From Archangium lipolyticum (GTDB lineage: Bacteria; Myxococcota; Myxococcia; Myxococcales; Myxococcaceae): a stretch of 64,000 nucleotides of DNA. The stretch is from assembly GCF_024623785.1 (NCBI RefSeq), contig NZ_JANKBZ010000043.1, positions 1 through 64,000 of the forward strand, given 5' to 3'. How positions within the stretch are numbered: the first letter of the stretch is position 1; every line of letters starts with the position of its first letter. This document shows, piece by piece, positions 52,187-61,548 of this stretch. The notes beneath the pieces were generated by a model. The model had not been told where the DNA came from and did not search any database. It saw only the letters and a program-made list of their open reading frames with translations. Both the position numbers and the translations under genes were made by a program.

Positions 52187-53893
52187 TCAGGGGGAACGGT
52201 GCACTTCACGGCCATCCACCACCGTCGCCACCACCTTCGCGTCCACCAGTTTCTTCGGCTCGTCCGTCACCGGATCCACCGATAGCACCGTGAAGTCCGC
52301 GTCCATCCCCTCCACCAGACGCCCCCTTCGTCTCTCCGCGAACGACGCCCACGCCGGCCCCACCGTGAAGCCCTCCAGCGCCTCTTCCCCCGTCAGTCGC
52401 TCCTGGGGCTGCCAGCCCCCCTCCGGTCTCCCCCCCCCGTCCTGACGCGTCCTCGCCGCATACAGCCCCGCCAGGACGTCCGGGTTCTCGATCGGGAAGT
52501 CGCTCCCCAACGCCAGCACCGCCCCCGCCTCCTTCAGGCTCCTCCACGCGTACGCCCCCTTCAGCCTCTCCGCCCCAAGTCTCGCCTCCGCCCACCCCAT
52601 GTCGCTCGTCGCGTGCGTCGGCTGCACGCTCGCCACCAGCCCCGCCTCCCCCAGCTTCTCGATGTCCTCCGGCCGGAGGATCTGCGCGTGCTCCACCCGG
52701 TGCCTCAGCGCCTTCGTCCCCGTCCCCGCCGACGCGCGGATCAGCGTGTCCACCACCAGCGTGTTCGCCCGATCCCCTATCGCGTGGATGCACACCTGGA
52801 AGCCCCTCTCCATGAACGCCCACGTCCTCGCCGACAGCTCCTCCGGCTCCATCAGCAACAGCCCCGTCTCCCCTGGCGCGTCGCTGTAGGGCTCGTGCAG
52901 CGCCGCCCCTCTCGAGCCCAGCGCCCCGTCCAGCAGGAACTTCACCGCCTTCATCTCCAGCATCCGCCCGCTGTACGTCCCCAGCTCCAGGTACGTCTGC
53001 CGGTCCCCTCCCTGCCCATCCGCCATCGCGTACACCCGCACCGGCAGCCGCCCCGCCATGTCCCACATCTGCAGCCGCCGGAACGTCCTCAGGTCCATCC
53101 CCGCGTCGTGCACCCCCGTCAGCCCCACCTCCGCGCACCGCGCCAGCGCCGCCGAGAGTCTCGCCTCCAACTGCTCGTCCGTCGGCGGCGGCACCACCCC
53201 CGCCACCAGGTCCATCGCGTTGTCCACCAGCACGCCCGTCGGCTCGCCCTTCGTGTCCCTCAGGATCCGCCCTCCCGCCGGATCCGGCGTCTCGCGCGTG
53301 ATGCCCGCCCGCCGCAGCGCCTCCCCGTTCACCCACGCCGCGTGATGGTCCACCCGCGTCAGGTACACCGGAGTCTTCGCAAAGCGCGCGTCCAGCTCGG
53401 CCCGTCCCGGAAAGGCCTTGCCCGGCCACCCGTTCTGGTCCCACCCCTTCCCCACCAGCCAGTCCCCCTGGAAGCTCGTGGACGGTGCCTCCCCCAGGCG
53501 CTGGATGACCTCGTCCACCGAGCGCGCTCCCTCCAGCCTCGCCACCGTCAGGCTCCGCCCCAGTCCCGCCAGGTGCGCGTGCGCGTCCACCAGCCCCGGC
53601 ACCACCACCGCGCTCCCGTAGTCGACGACCCGCGCCCCCTCGCCCGCCGCCTTCAGCACCTCCGCCTTCGTCCCCACCGCCAGCAGCCGCCCCTCGCGCA
53701 CCGCCAACGCCTGGGCCTCCGGCTTCCTCGCGTCCAGCGTCCGGATCCGGCGTGCCACGTAGACTGTCGTCTCCACTCGCGCTCCCTCGGGCGCCCTCCG
53801 GGCGCACCCCAGCCCCAGCGCCAGCACCAGCATCCCCAAGAGGACGCCCCGTGCCGCACCGCGGGCCCGTGTTCCGTGTTCGTGTTGGACCAT
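52187..53893 (-). CDS. Amidohydrolase lipoprotein (YtcJ-like)
   Basis: The 568-aa product has a lipoprotein signal (LGMLVLALGLGC) and an Amidohydro_3 domain. It has the metal-binding VPGLVDAHAHLAGLG (about 98-112), LVGKGWDQNGWPGKAF, ALRHRVEHAQILRPEDIEKL and ALGSDFPIENPDVLAGL. Such enzymes hydrolyse amide or related bonds. The substrate is unknown. It may act on external compounds from the cell surface. Confidence 0.9.
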   Translation of the reverse strand: MVQHEHGTRARGAARGVLLGMLVLALGLGCARRAPEGARVETTVYVARRIRTLDARKPEAQALAVREGRLLAVGTKAEVLKAAGEGARVVDYGSAVVVPGLVDAHAHLAGLGRSLTVARLEGARSVDEVIQRLGEAPSTSFQGDWLVGKGWDQNGWPGKAFPGRAELDARFAKTPVYLTRVDHHAAWVNGEALRRAGITRETPDPAGGRILRDTKGEPTGVLVDNAMDLVAGVVPPPTDEQLEARLSAALARCAEVGLTGVHDAGMDLRTFRRLQMWDMAGRLPVRVYAMADGQGGDRQTYLELGTYSGRMLEMKAVKFLLDGALGSRGAALHEPYSDAPGETGLLLMEPEELSARTWAFMERGFQVCIHAIGDRANTLVVDTLIRASAGTGTKALRHRVEHAQILRPEDIEKLGEAGLVASVQPTHATSDMGWAEARLGAERLKGAYAWRSLKEAGAVLALGSDFPIENPDVLAGLYAARTRQDGGGRPEGGWQPQERLTGEEALEGFTVGPAWASFAERRRGRLVEGMDADFTVLSVDPVTDEPKKLVDAKVVATVVDGREVHRSP

Positions 53894-53975
53894 CCCCGGC
53901 TCTAGCTAGCCGAATGCCCCGGCCATTGCATCGAGCTTCTGGGTCCACCCGTCCCCGGTGCGGCTCACGTGGGGC

Positions 53976-54179
53976 TCACCGCGGCTGTGGAGGGATTCCC
54001 GCGTCCGGCTCGGTGATCGGTCCCGCGGGCCCCGGCGGCTCCGAGGGCACGTTCTGCACCGTCTCCCGCTGGGCCGCGTCATCGAGCGGCTCCCGGTTCT
54101 CCGTCCCAGGTGGCTGGGTCGTCCGGCAAGCCAGGAAGCCAACGAGCACTCCCATCCCTATCAGTAGCGCACGGCGCAT
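53976..54179 (-). CDS. Small Pro-rich lipoprotein
   Basis: The 67-aa product has a lipoprotein signal (MRRALLIGMGVLVGFLAC) and a short Pro/Glu/Gln-rich tail ending DAGIPPQPR, with no folded domain. A GGTGGAGGTG ribosome site precedes ATG 54179. It is convergent with nothing and divergent from the trehalose synthase gene. Confidence 0.7.
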   Translation of the reverse strand: MRRALLIGMGVLVGFLACRTTQPPGTENREPLDDAAQRETVQNVPSEPPGPAGPITEPDAGIPPQPR

Positions 54180-54384
54180 GGGCACCTCCACCTTCCAACG
54201 CGTTCCGGCCCACCGTAGGGAGCCCCTCCTTCCACCGCAACGCGCTCCCTCCCACTCCGTCCGCCAGCGGATTCACCCACTCCGCCAGGCACCCTCCTTA
54301 TCGCCCCCCTCCCCTCCCACCGAGCCTCTCCCTCCCTCCTCCACGCTCGCCACCTCGGCCCCATCCTTCCCGCCAGGAGGTCTC

Positions 54385-55689
54385 ATGCTCGACGTCGTCG
54401 ACATCGGTGATCGCTCCCTCGAGTCCTACCGGGGCGTCGCTCCCGACGAGCAGCTCGATGAGCTCGTCCGCGTCGCCCGCAACCTGCGCGGCGCCCGCAT
54501 CCTCCACCTCAACGCCACCTCCTATGGCGGTGGTGTCTCGGAGATCCTCCGCTCCAGCGTCCCCCTCCTCAGGGCCCTCGGCCTCCAGGCCGAGTGGAAG
54601 ATCATCCGCGGCGACGACGCCTTCTTTCAAATCACCAAGCGTCTCCACAACGGGCTGCAGGGCGCCCCCGGCGAGCTCTCCGACACAGAGAAGGCCCTCT
54701 ACCTCGGCAATGCCCAGCTCAACGCGCCCCACCTCTCCGAGGGCTATGACTTCGTCATCGTCCACGACCCCCAGCCCGCCGCCATCCCCGGTCTCGTCCA
54801 CCACCGCGGCCCCAAGTGGATCTGGCGCTGCCACATCGATACCTCCCACCCCAACCCCGCCATCTGGGACTTCCTCCTCCCCTACCTCGGCTCCTACGAC
54901 GCCGCCGTCTTCACCCTCCAGAGCTTCATCCCTCCCCGCTTCCCCGTCCGCCGCGTCGCCCTCATCCCTCCCGCCATCGACCCCCTCAGCCCCAAGAACC
55001 TCTCCCTCCCCGAAGACCTCGCTCGCCACATCCTCGAGTGGATCGGCGTCCGCATCAGCCACCCCCTCGTCACCCAGGTCAGCCGCTTCGACAAGTGGAA
55101 GGACCCCCTCGGCGTCGTCGCCGCCTACCGGCTCGTGCGCCAACGCATCCCCCGCCTCCAGCTCGCCCTCCTCAGCTCCATGGCCCAGGACGACCCCGAG
55201 GCCTGGGACATCTACGAGAAGGTCCGCGCCGAAACCGCCGGCGATCACCTCATCCACGTGTTCACCAACCTCGTCGGCGTGGGCAACGTCGAGGTCAATG
55301 CCTTCCAATCCCTCTCCGACGTCGTCATCCAGAAGTCCCTGCGCGAGGGCTTTGGGCTCGTCGTCTCCGAGGCCCTCTGGAAGGGCACCCCCGTCGTCGC
55401 CGGACGCGTGGGGGGCATTCCCATGCAGATGCCCCCGGGCATCGGCGGCATCCTCGTGGACAGCGTCGAGGAGTGCGCCGATGCCATGTTTCATCTCCTG
55501 CGCTACCCGCAGCAGGCTCATGCGCTCGGCGCGAGCGGACGAGAGCGCGTCCGCCAGCACTTCCTCATGCCCCGGCTCGTTCTCGATGAGTTGCTTCTGT
55601 TGGAGGCGCTCGCTCAGGAGCGGCCCGTAGGTGAGGCCTCGCGGGAGAGCGCGGCGGAGTCCTCGATGGCTGGCGACATGGGGCACTGA
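54385..55689 (+). CDS. treT: Trehalose synthase-type glycosyltransferase (TreT-like)
   Basis: The 434-aa protein is a GT4 retaining glycosyltransferase with HLNATSYGGGVSEILRSSVP (about 36-55), DFVIVHDPQPAAIP, WRCHIDTSHPNPAIWDFLLP, VTQVSRFDKWKDPLGVVAAY and QKSLREGFGLVVSEALWKGT (the E-x7-E region). This set is typical of TreT, which joins NDP-glucose and glucose to make trehalose. In myxobacteria trehalose builds up in spores and under salt stress. ATG 54385 follows CAGGAGG. Confidence 0.88.
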   Translation: MLDVVDIGDRSLESYRGVAPDEQLDELVRVARNLRGARILHLNATSYGGGVSEILRSSVPLLRALGLQAEWKIIRGDDAFFQITKRLHNGLQGAPGELSDTEKALYLGNAQLNAPHLSEGYDFVIVHDPQPAAIPGLVHHRGPKWIWRCHIDTSHPNPAIWDFLLPYLGSYDAAVFTLQSFIPPRFPVRRVALIPPAIDPLSPKNLSLPEDLARHILEWIGVRISHPLVTQVSRFDKWKDPLGVVAAYRLVRQRIPRLQLALLSSMAQDDPEAWDIYEKVRAETAGDHLIHVFTNLVGVGNVEVNAFQSLSDVVIQKSLREGFGLVVSEALWKGTPVVAGRVGGIPMQMPPGIGGILVDSVEECADAMFHLLRYPQQAHALGASGRERVRQHFLMPRLVLDELLLLEALAQERPVGEASRESAAESSMAGDMGH

Positions 55690-55699
55690 GACGGCGGAA

Positions 55700-55736
55700 G
55701 ACCCTCACCCCAGCCCTCTCCCAGAGGGAGAGGGGG
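55700..55736. repeat. REP-like palindrome, copy 8
   Basis: GACCCTCACCCC then CCCTCTCCC-agag-GGAGAGGG, 10 bp after the trehalose synthase stop. It is in tandem with copy 9, 29 bp away. Confidence 0.9.
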
Positions 55737-55764
55737 CATACACGGATTCAACCCGGGGCTCGCG

Positions 55765-55800
55765 TACCCTCACTCCGTCCCTCTCCCGAAGGGAGAGGGG
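55765..55800. repeat. REP-like palindrome, copy 9
   Basis: TACCCTCACTCC then CCCTCTCCC-gaag-GGAGAGGG, tandem with copy 8 and just downstream of the cyanophycinase-like gene. Confidence 0.9.
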
Positions 55801-55810
55801 TGGTTGGGTT

Positions 55811-56734
55811 CTACGGAAGCAGTGTCCTCTGGCCCAGATGGAATCGCTGGCCCTCCACCAGCGCGTGCTGCACCAGCCCCGACACCGCCAGCCGGTTGTC
55901 CCTCATGCGCACCACTCGCGCCTGCGTCGCGTCATAGATGACCACCCACCCCTGCCCCAACACCTCCAGCGTCCCCTCCGGCTTCACCCACGCCGCCGTC
56001 GCCTCGTCGATCCCCAGGCCCAGCAGCTCCGGGTTCTCCAGGACCAGGCTCTCCAACCGGCCCTGACGCTTCCTCGCCACGAAGTGCGAGTCCACGATCG
56101 TCCCCGGCAACAGCCCGATTCCCCGTGTCGTGACGATGTTCGATGCTCGCAGCACCGTCTCGTCTCCTTCGCCCACGAACATCTTCTCGCTCTGGCACGC
56201 CGCCCCCGCGCTCGTCCCCGCCACCACTCCTCCCCGCCCCATCAGCTCACGGATGCTCTCCAGCAACGGCGTGTCCACCAGCCGCTGTGAAATCCGGTTC
56301 TGGTCTCCTCCCCCGAAGAACACTCCTCCCGCTCGCCGCACTGTCTCCGCCATCTCGGGCTTCAGCGCGTCCCGGCGCTCGTCAACGTGCACCACCTGCA
56401 CGTTCCTCGCCCCGGCCGCTACCAGTTGCGCCTTGAGCTCCTCTCCCGTGGGACGGCTCTTCTCGCTCGCCAACGGGAACACCACCACGGGCTTCTCGCC
56501 GCCTCCCGCCAGTTCCACGAAGCGCTTCATGATCTCCGGCGGTTTGAAGCCTCCGCCAATCAGCAGCAGGTGCCCGCTTCTCACCGGAGCCCTCGGCTCC
56601 ACGGCGTTCCTGTTCAGCGCGTTCAGCGGTTCGAGCGGTGCTTCGTTCCAGCGCCGGGCCTCGGCGAACACGGGGGCGGGATTCAGTTGGATCGAGGACA
56701 CGAGGTGTCGCTGTGTAACACAGGACCCCTTCAC
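55811..56734 (-). CDS. Cyanophycinase-like serine exopeptidase
   Basis: The 307-aa protein has the S51-type GHLLLIGGGFKPPEIMKRFV (about 44-63), GGVFFGGGDQNRISQRLVDT, and the nucleophile Ser in GGVVAGTSAGAACQSEKMFV (about 146-165). This is the cyanophycinase family, which cuts beta-Asp-Arg dipeptides from cyanophycin. No cyanophycin synthetase is nearby, so the natural substrate may be another isopeptide. The start is uncertain: GTG 56734 sits immediately after GGGA, and an internal GTG may be used. Confidence 0.85.
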   Translation of the reverse strand: MKGSCVTQRHLVSSIQLNPAPVFAEARRWNEAPLEPLNALNRNAVEPRAPVRSGHLLLIGGGFKPPEIMKRFVELAGGGEKPVVVFPLASEKSRPTGEELKAQLVAAGARNVQVVHVDERRDALKPEMAETVRRAGGVFFGGGDQNRISQRLVDTPLLESIRELMGRGGVVAGTSAGAACQSEKMFVGEGDETVLRASNIVTTRGIGLLPGTIVDSHFVARKRQGRLESLVLENPELLGLGIDEATAAWVKPEGTLEVLGQGWVVIYDATQARVVRMRDNRLAVSGLVQHALVEGQRFHLGQRTLLP

Positions 56735-56842
56735 TCCCGAGGCCGTGCACGGCTGGACGCATGCCCTCCAAGGTGGGGTGACCCGGGCCGGGTTGGTGCT
56801 CAGTGGTCTGGCCGGTTCTCAGAGGTGAAGCACGGAGACGGG

Positions 56843-56878
56843 TACCCTCACCCCGTCCCTCTCCCAGAGGGAGAGGGG
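56843..56878. repeat. REP-like palindrome, copy 10
   Basis: TACCCTCACCCC then CCCTCTCCC-agag-GGAGAGGG, upstream of the NfeD gene. Confidence 0.9.
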
Positions 56879-56913
56879 TTGGGGCCGCGGTGTTGAGCCC
56901 GCGGTGAACGGAA

Positions 56914-58269
56914 GTGGGGTTCGCGATGCTCGGGGGGTTCGCGCGATGGGTCGCGGCGGCGCTGGTCCTGACCTTGCCCCTGTTCGGCCAGGCAGACGAG
57001 CGCGCGGATTCCCCCTCCCTTCCCACCGTCTCCCTCTGTGTCCTCGATGGCATGGTCGATGCCGGCTCCAGCGCCTATCTCGTCGACTGTGTCAGGCGCG
57101 CCCAGGACGCCGGTCATCAGGCCCTCCTCCTCCGCCTCGACACCCCAGGTGGTGAGCTCGAATCCACCCGCGCCATCGTCCGCGCATTCCTCGGCGCTCG
57201 TATCCCCGTCCTGGTGTGGGTCGGGCCTTCCGGCGCCCGCGCCGGCAGTGCCGGTGTCTTCATCACCCTCTCCTCCCATCTCGCCGCCATGGCCCCCGGC
57301 ACCAACATCGGTGCCGCCCATCCCGTCGTCGGTCTCACCGGCCAGGACCCCGAGGAGGCCGGTGGCAAGGAGATGGCTCGCAAAATCGAGAACGACGCCG
57401 TCGCCTTCGTCGAGGCCATCGCCAAACAACGCGGCCGCAACGTCGAGTGGGCCATCAGCGCCGTCCGCCAGAGCGAGAGCGTCCCCGCCGAGAAGGCCCT
57501 CGCCCTGCACGTCATCGAGCACCTCGCCCCCACCCAGGAGGCCTTCCTCGAATGGGCCCACGGCCGCACCGTCACCGTCGCCGACACGCCCGTCACCCTC
57601 CGCACCGCCAATGCCCAGATAGTCGAGCTCGCCCCCTCCCTCTCCCAGCGCGTCCTCCACGTCCTCGCCCAGCCCGCCGTCGTCTACATCCTCTTCCTCA
57701 TCGCCGGCCTCTGCATCGCCGTGGAGCTCACCCACCCCGGCCTCTTCGCCCCAGGCATCACCGGTGTCGTGTGTCTGGTCCTCGCCCTGCTCGCCTCCTC
57801 CGCCCTCCCCGTTCGCACCGGCGCCCTCGTCCTGCTGCTCCTCGGCGTCGCCCTGCTCGTCGCCGAGCTCTTCGTCACCAGCGGCCTGCTCGGCGCCACG
57901 GGCACCGTGCTGCTCGTGCTCGGCGGCGTGTTCCTCGTCGACCGTTTCGACGCGAGCTGGTTCGTCGACCGTCCCCTGCGGCTCCCCCTGCATACGGTCA
58001 TTCCCACCGCCGTCTTCTTCGCCGGAGCCGCCGTCTTCCTCGCCTTCCGCGCCGCCGAGACCCGCCGCAGGCCCCAACTCGCTGGCGACGTGGGCCTCGT
58101 GGGCGAGATGGGCCAGGTGCTCGAAGCCGTCTCTCCCTCCGGCGGCGCGGTGTTCGTCCATGGCGAGCGCTGGTCCGCCCTCTCCTCCTCGCCCCTTCCC
58201 CCCGGCACCCGCGTGGTCGTGCGCCGCGTGGAGGGGCTCACCCTCTTCGTCGACGAGGTGAAGCCATGA
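56914..58269 (+). CDS. NfeD-family membrane serine protease
   Basis: The 451-aa protein has a ClpP-like N-terminal protease half: [40 protein letters not shown] with the catalytic Ser in RAGSAG (about residue 112), [20 protein letters not shown] with the Lys. Four or so membrane helices follow, then a C-terminal OB-like NfeD domain ([20 protein letters not shown]). It works with an SPFH partner, encoded directly downstream (4-bp overlap). The start at 56914 is GTG; ATG 56926 is an alternative. Confidence 0.9.
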   Translation: MGFAMLGGFARWVAAALVLTLPLFGQADERADSPSLPTVSLCVLDGMVDAGSSAYLVDCVRRAQDAGHQALLLRLDTPGGELESTRAIVRAFLGARIPVLVWVGPSGARAGSAGVFITLSSHLAAMAPGTNIGAAHPVVGLTGQDPEEAGGKEMARKIENDAVAFVEAIAKQRGRNVEWAISAVRQSESVPAEKALALHVIEHLAPTQEAFLEWAHGRTVTVADTPVTLRTANAQIVELAPSLSQRVLHVLAQPAVVYILFLIAGLCIAVELTHPGLFAPGITGVVCLVLALLASSALPVRTGALVLLLLGVALLVAELFVTSGLLGATGTVLLVLGGVFLVDRFDASWFVDRPLRLPLHTVIPTAVFFAGAAVFLAFRAAETRRRPQLAGDVGLVGEMGQVLEAVSPSGGAVFVHGERWSALSSSPLPPGTRVVVRRVEGLTLFVDEVKP

Positions 58270-59036
58270 ATGACTTCTTCCTGAATGCCCTCGGCCTGCT
58301 CATCCCCCTGGGCATCCTCGTGCTCCTCTTCATCTCCGGCGTGCGCATCGTCAACGAGTACGAGAGCGGCGTCGTCTTCCGCCTCGGCCGCTTCGTGGGC
58401 CTCAAGCGCGCCGGCTTCCGGTGGATCATCCCCTTCGTCGAGCGCATCGTCATCATCGACATGCGCACCGTCGCCCGCGACGTGCCCCCCCAGGACGTCA
58501 TCACCAAGGACAACGTCAGCGTGAAGGTCAACGCCGTCGTCTACTTCCGCGTCATCCACGCCGACAAGGCCGTCCTCCAGGTCGAGGACTACCTCTACGC
58601 CACCAGCCAGCTCGCTCAAACCACCCTGCGCGCCATCCTCGGCCAGGTGGAGCTGGACCAGCTCCTCTCCGAGCGCGACCGCGTCAACCGCGACATCCAG
58701 AAGGTGCTCGATGCCCATACCGACCCCTGGGGCATCAAGGTCTCCAACGTCGAGGTGAAACACATCGACCTGCCCGTGGAGATGCAGCGCGCCATCGCCC
58801 GCCAGGCCGAGGCCGAGCGCGAACGCCGCGCGAAGATCATCGCCGCCGAGGGCGAGCACCAGGCCGCCGAGAAGCTCTCCCTCGCCGCCGACGTGCTCAA
58901 CCGCAACCCCATCACCCTCCAGCTCCGCTACCTGCAGACCCTCGTGGAGATCACCGGCGGCGGCAACCAGACCATCATCCCCATCCCCCTGGACCTCATG
59001 CGCGCCCTCGGCCTGCAAATCCCGCAGCCCAAGTGA
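58266..59036 (+). CDS. SPFH/stomatin-like membrane protein
   Basis: The 256-aa protein has an N-terminal membrane helix ([18 protein letters not shown]) and an SPFH domain ([60 protein letters not shown]). A coiled-coil with [20 protein letters not shown] and a short C-terminal tail follow. Stomatins form lipid-organising oligomers that bind the NfeD protein encoded upstream. The pair is a conserved two-gene unit. Confidence 0.95.
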   Translation: MNDFFLNALGLLIPLGILVLLFISGVRIVNEYESGVVFRLGRFVGLKRAGFRWIIPFVERIVIIDMRTVARDVPPQDVITKDNVSVKVNAVVYFRVIHADKAVLQVEDYLYATSQLAQTTLRAILGQVELDQLLSERDRVNRDIQKVLDAHTDPWGIKVSNVEVKHIDLPVEMQRAIARQAEAERERRAKIIAAEGEHQAAEKLSLAADVLNRNPITLQLRYLQTLVEITGGGNQTIIPIPLDLMRALGLQIPQPK

Positions 59037-59114
59037 GCCTCCTGACGTTGATTTTCCAGCTCTTTCCTACTATCGAGCAATCCCCGTATTGCCCGAACAA
59101 GAGGAGAGAGAAGA

Positions 59115-60800
59115 ATGGTCCTGGCGCCCCACCGCATCACCCGTTCGCGAAGGCTCGTCGCCGTCTCCGTGCTGCTTCCCCTGCTGACCCTGGGGTCCGC
59201 GTGTGGCGGCGGCGCATCCCCGGACGAGACGTCCGAAGCGTTCATCCAGGCGGACGGCATCGGTACCGCGCTCGCCGACTCCAACCTGTACGACTCGTTC
59301 ACCCGCGCGAACAGCACCACCACGCTGGGCAGCCTCGAGACCGGCGGACAGGCCTGGAGCTACACCCCCTCCACCGCGAAGTGGGGAATCATCTCGAACA
59401 GGGCCTATCTCGCCACCGATGACGGCACCTGGTACGACCACTACGCCACCGTCAATGCCACCTCCAACGTGCGCGTGATGGTCACCCTGGCCACCCTCGG
59501 CCAGTACTCCGGCCTCACCTTCCGCTTCATCGACCGGAACAACTGCTGGAAGCTGGCCACCGACACCAGCGAGGGAAAGTACTTCCTCACGAAGTTCGTC
59601 GGCGGCACCCAGACGTTCCCCCTGCAGATCTCCCAGGCGCCCGCCGCCGGTGACGTCCTCGAGGTCCGCACCTCCGGAGACCGCATCGACGTCTACATCA
59701 ATGGCGTGCTCAAGGGCGGCGTCAACGACGCGAGCCACCAGAGCGCTACCCGCGTCGGTCTGCTCGGCAGCCAGGACAACCTCGCGCGCTACGACGAGTT
59801 CAAGGTCTACACCACGGCTAGCACCCGCGACGCCACGCTGCAGCCGTTCCGCTCGAGCTCCATCTGGAACCTGCCCATCGGCACCCAGGCCACGTACGCG
59901 GAGACGACGGATCCCGCGACGAAGGATTTCATCGCCACCAGCATCAACGGGATGACCATCAACACCTGGGCCAACTGGGATGTCTATTCCCACCCCATCA
60001 CCTTCGCCTCCTCGAGCGATCCCTGGGCGACGGTGACCGACTACAACGACTCCTCGCGCAACGGGGCCTATTACATTCCCTCGACGGCCGTCATCGCCAA
60101 CGGCACCGACAAGCACATGCACATCATCCACCCGACCCGCGCGTTCATCGACGAGGCCTGGGACGTGACGCGGCAGTCGACCACGTCCTACAGGGTCGGG
60201 CGTCATCACAAGATCGACCTCTTCGGTAACGGCATCGGGCCACAGAATGGTGTGCGCGCCTATGGTGGCTCGGCCATCGGCGGGCTCATCCGCGGCTGGG
60301 AGACCGACCCCACCCATCCGAAGTACACGGGGAAGATCCAGCACGCGCTGGCCGTCGCCGTCGACCGCGTCCAGCTCTATTACAGCGGCGGCTACAGCGG
60401 CTACGACGCGAACGGATACGGCACCGCCAAGGGTTACGTCTGGCCCGCCACCGAGCAGGACTGGGGCAGCGAGACCACCTACAAGGGCCACGTCCCCATG
60501 GGCGCCTACTTCGCCATCCCGCCCTCGGTGGACATCAACGCGCTGGGCCTCTCGCCGCAGGGCAAGATGGTCGCCCAGGCCCTGCAGGACTTCGGTGCCT
60601 ACGTCACCGATGCCACCGGCGCCACCGTCGCCTTCTACGTCGAGCCCACCGCCCCCTCCTCGTTCGTCAACGCCCTCCGCAAGGATCTCCCCCTCATCCG
60701 CTCGAAGATGCGCCGGGTGACGAACAACAGCGCCTCCACCCCCAACGGCCCCGGAACGCGCCGCGTCCCCATGCTGCCGGAGCTGGCTCCCGCTCCCTGA
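59115..60800 (+). CDS. Secreted lipoprotein with LamG-like N-terminal domain
   Basis: The 561-aa product has a lipoprotein signal (LLPLLTLGSAC) and an N-terminal beta-sandwich region of the concanavalin/LamG type (LYDSFTRANSTTTLGSLETG, then VRVMVTLATLGQYSGLTFRF and GDRIDVYINGVLKGGVNDAS, to about residue 235). The large C-terminal domain of about 300 residues is rich in aromatics and Asn (HHKIDLFGNGIGPQNGVRAY). It probably binds or processes polysaccharide outside the cell. I do not recognise the C-terminal family. Confidence 0.75.
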   Translation: MVLAPHRITRSRRLVAVSVLLPLLTLGSACGGGASPDETSEAFIQADGIGTALADSNLYDSFTRANSTTTLGSLETGGQAWSYTPSTAKWGIISNRAYLATDDGTWYDHYATVNATSNVRVMVTLATLGQYSGLTFRFIDRNNCWKLATDTSEGKYFLTKFVGGTQTFPLQISQAPAAGDVLEVRTSGDRIDVYINGVLKGGVNDASHQSATRVGLLGSQDNLARYDEFKVYTTASTRDATLQPFRSSSIWNLPIGTQATYAETTDPATKDFIATSINGMTINTWANWDVYSHPITFASSSDPWATVTDYNDSSRNGAYYIPSTAVIANGTDKHMHIIHPTRAFIDEAWDVTRQSTTSYRVGRHHKIDLFGNGIGPQNGVRAYGGSAIGGLIRGWETDPTHPKYTGKIQHALAVAVDRVQLYYSGGYSGYDANGYGTAKGYVWPATEQDWGSETTYKGHVPMGAYFAIPPSVDINALGLSPQGKMVAQALQDFGAYVTDATGATVAFYVEPTAPSSFVNALRKDLPLIRSKMRRVTNNSASTPNGPGTRRVPMLPELAPAP

Positions 60801-60833
60801 GCGCACTCCCCAGCACGCGCCCTGAAAGAGAAG

Positions 60834-60866
60834 AGCGGTCCCTGGCATGTGCCGGGGACCGCTTTT
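60834..60866. terminator. Rho-independent terminator
   Basis: AGCGGTCCCTGGC (60834-60846) pairs with GCCGGGGACCGCT (60851-60863, one T-G wobble) over a 4-nt loop ATGT, followed by TTT. It lies just after the secreted protein gene and before the convergent DUF2721 gene. Confidence 0.9.
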
Positions 60867-60910
60867 CAGTTCATCCGGACGTCAGCCGGCTCCCCGGTGG
60901 GAGCACCCCC

Positions 60911-61408
60911 TCACCGGCTCCGCTCACCGGGCGGCGAGGGAGTCTCCGCGTCCCTGAACATCTCGCGCTTCTCCAGCGCGATCGCGTCCCGGCCGAGCCG
61001 CAGCGACGCCAGCGCGAACACCGCGATGACTCCCAGCAACACCACGCCCACCGAGAAGGACACCACCGGCAGCACATCCGGCACGCCGAAGCGCCGCTGC
61101 GACAGGTACAGCAGCGAGGTCAGCACGAACGAGATGAGCGCCCCGTAGGCCATCCCCATCGCCCGCGCCAGCAGCAGGTGCCTCCGGTCCAGGATGGCCA
61201 CCTCCGCCTTCAGCACCTCGCGCCGTGGGTCTTCCTCCGGCAGCGAGCGCCACTCCTTCAGCATCTCCCGCAGGCGGGACGTCATCCGCGCGATCTGGTT
61301 GTCCAACCCCGAGGCCAGGATGCCGCACGCGGACACCATCACCGCTGGTGTCACCGCCGCTCCAATGACCCGGATGGAAGAGATGTCCACGCCGACCGTC
61401 GCGTCCAT
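60911..61408 (-). CDS. DUF2721 family membrane protein
   Basis: The 165-aa protein has three membrane helices (about 14-34, 86-106 and 113-135) and the DUF2721 layout: AAVTPAVMVSACGILASGLD, then NQIARMTSRLREMLKEWRSL, DRRHLLLARAMGMAYGALIS. The function is unknown. It is divergent from the MerR gene, and the 140 bp between their starts hold the ACAGTG half-sites. Confidence 0.88.
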   Translation of the reverse strand: MDATVGVDISSIRVIGAAVTPAVMVSACGILASGLDNQIARMTSRLREMLKEWRSLPEEDPRREVLKAEVAILDRRHLLLARAMGMAYGALISFVLTSLLYLSQRRFGVPDVLPVVSFSVGVVLLGVIAVFALASLRLGRDAIALEKREMFRDAETPSPPGERSR

Positions 61409-61473
61409 GGGCCCTGCTCTGTCCCACCGCGACCCGCCTGGTGCAAGCCCGGCTGCCCGCCCCCTCCCTCTTC

Positions 61474-61541
61474 ACAGTGGCTTCATGACAGTGGCGAATC
61501 AACAGTGGGAACTTGACACCAGCACTGTCGAATCCTACTGT
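61474..61541 (+). promoter_or_regulatory. merR-type promoter with five ACAGTG half-sites
   Basis: ACAGTGG occurs at 61474, 61488 and 61502, exactly 14 bp apart. Two inverted copies follow at 61523 (CACTGT) and 61536 (TACTGT), 13 bp apart. A sigma-70-like promoter TTGACA (61513-61518) with TACTGT (61536-61541) and a 17-bp spacer lies among them. The MerR start codon is 7 bp downstream, so the transcript is leaderless or nearly so. This is a strong autoregulation pattern. Confidence 0.75.
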
Positions 61542-61548
61542 CAGGGTC

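Noticed and set aside
10515-56878. Peptides such as HPDPLPEGEG or LTPALSQRERG in many frames
   Set aside because: They are translations of the REP-like palindrome in different frames, not protein domains.
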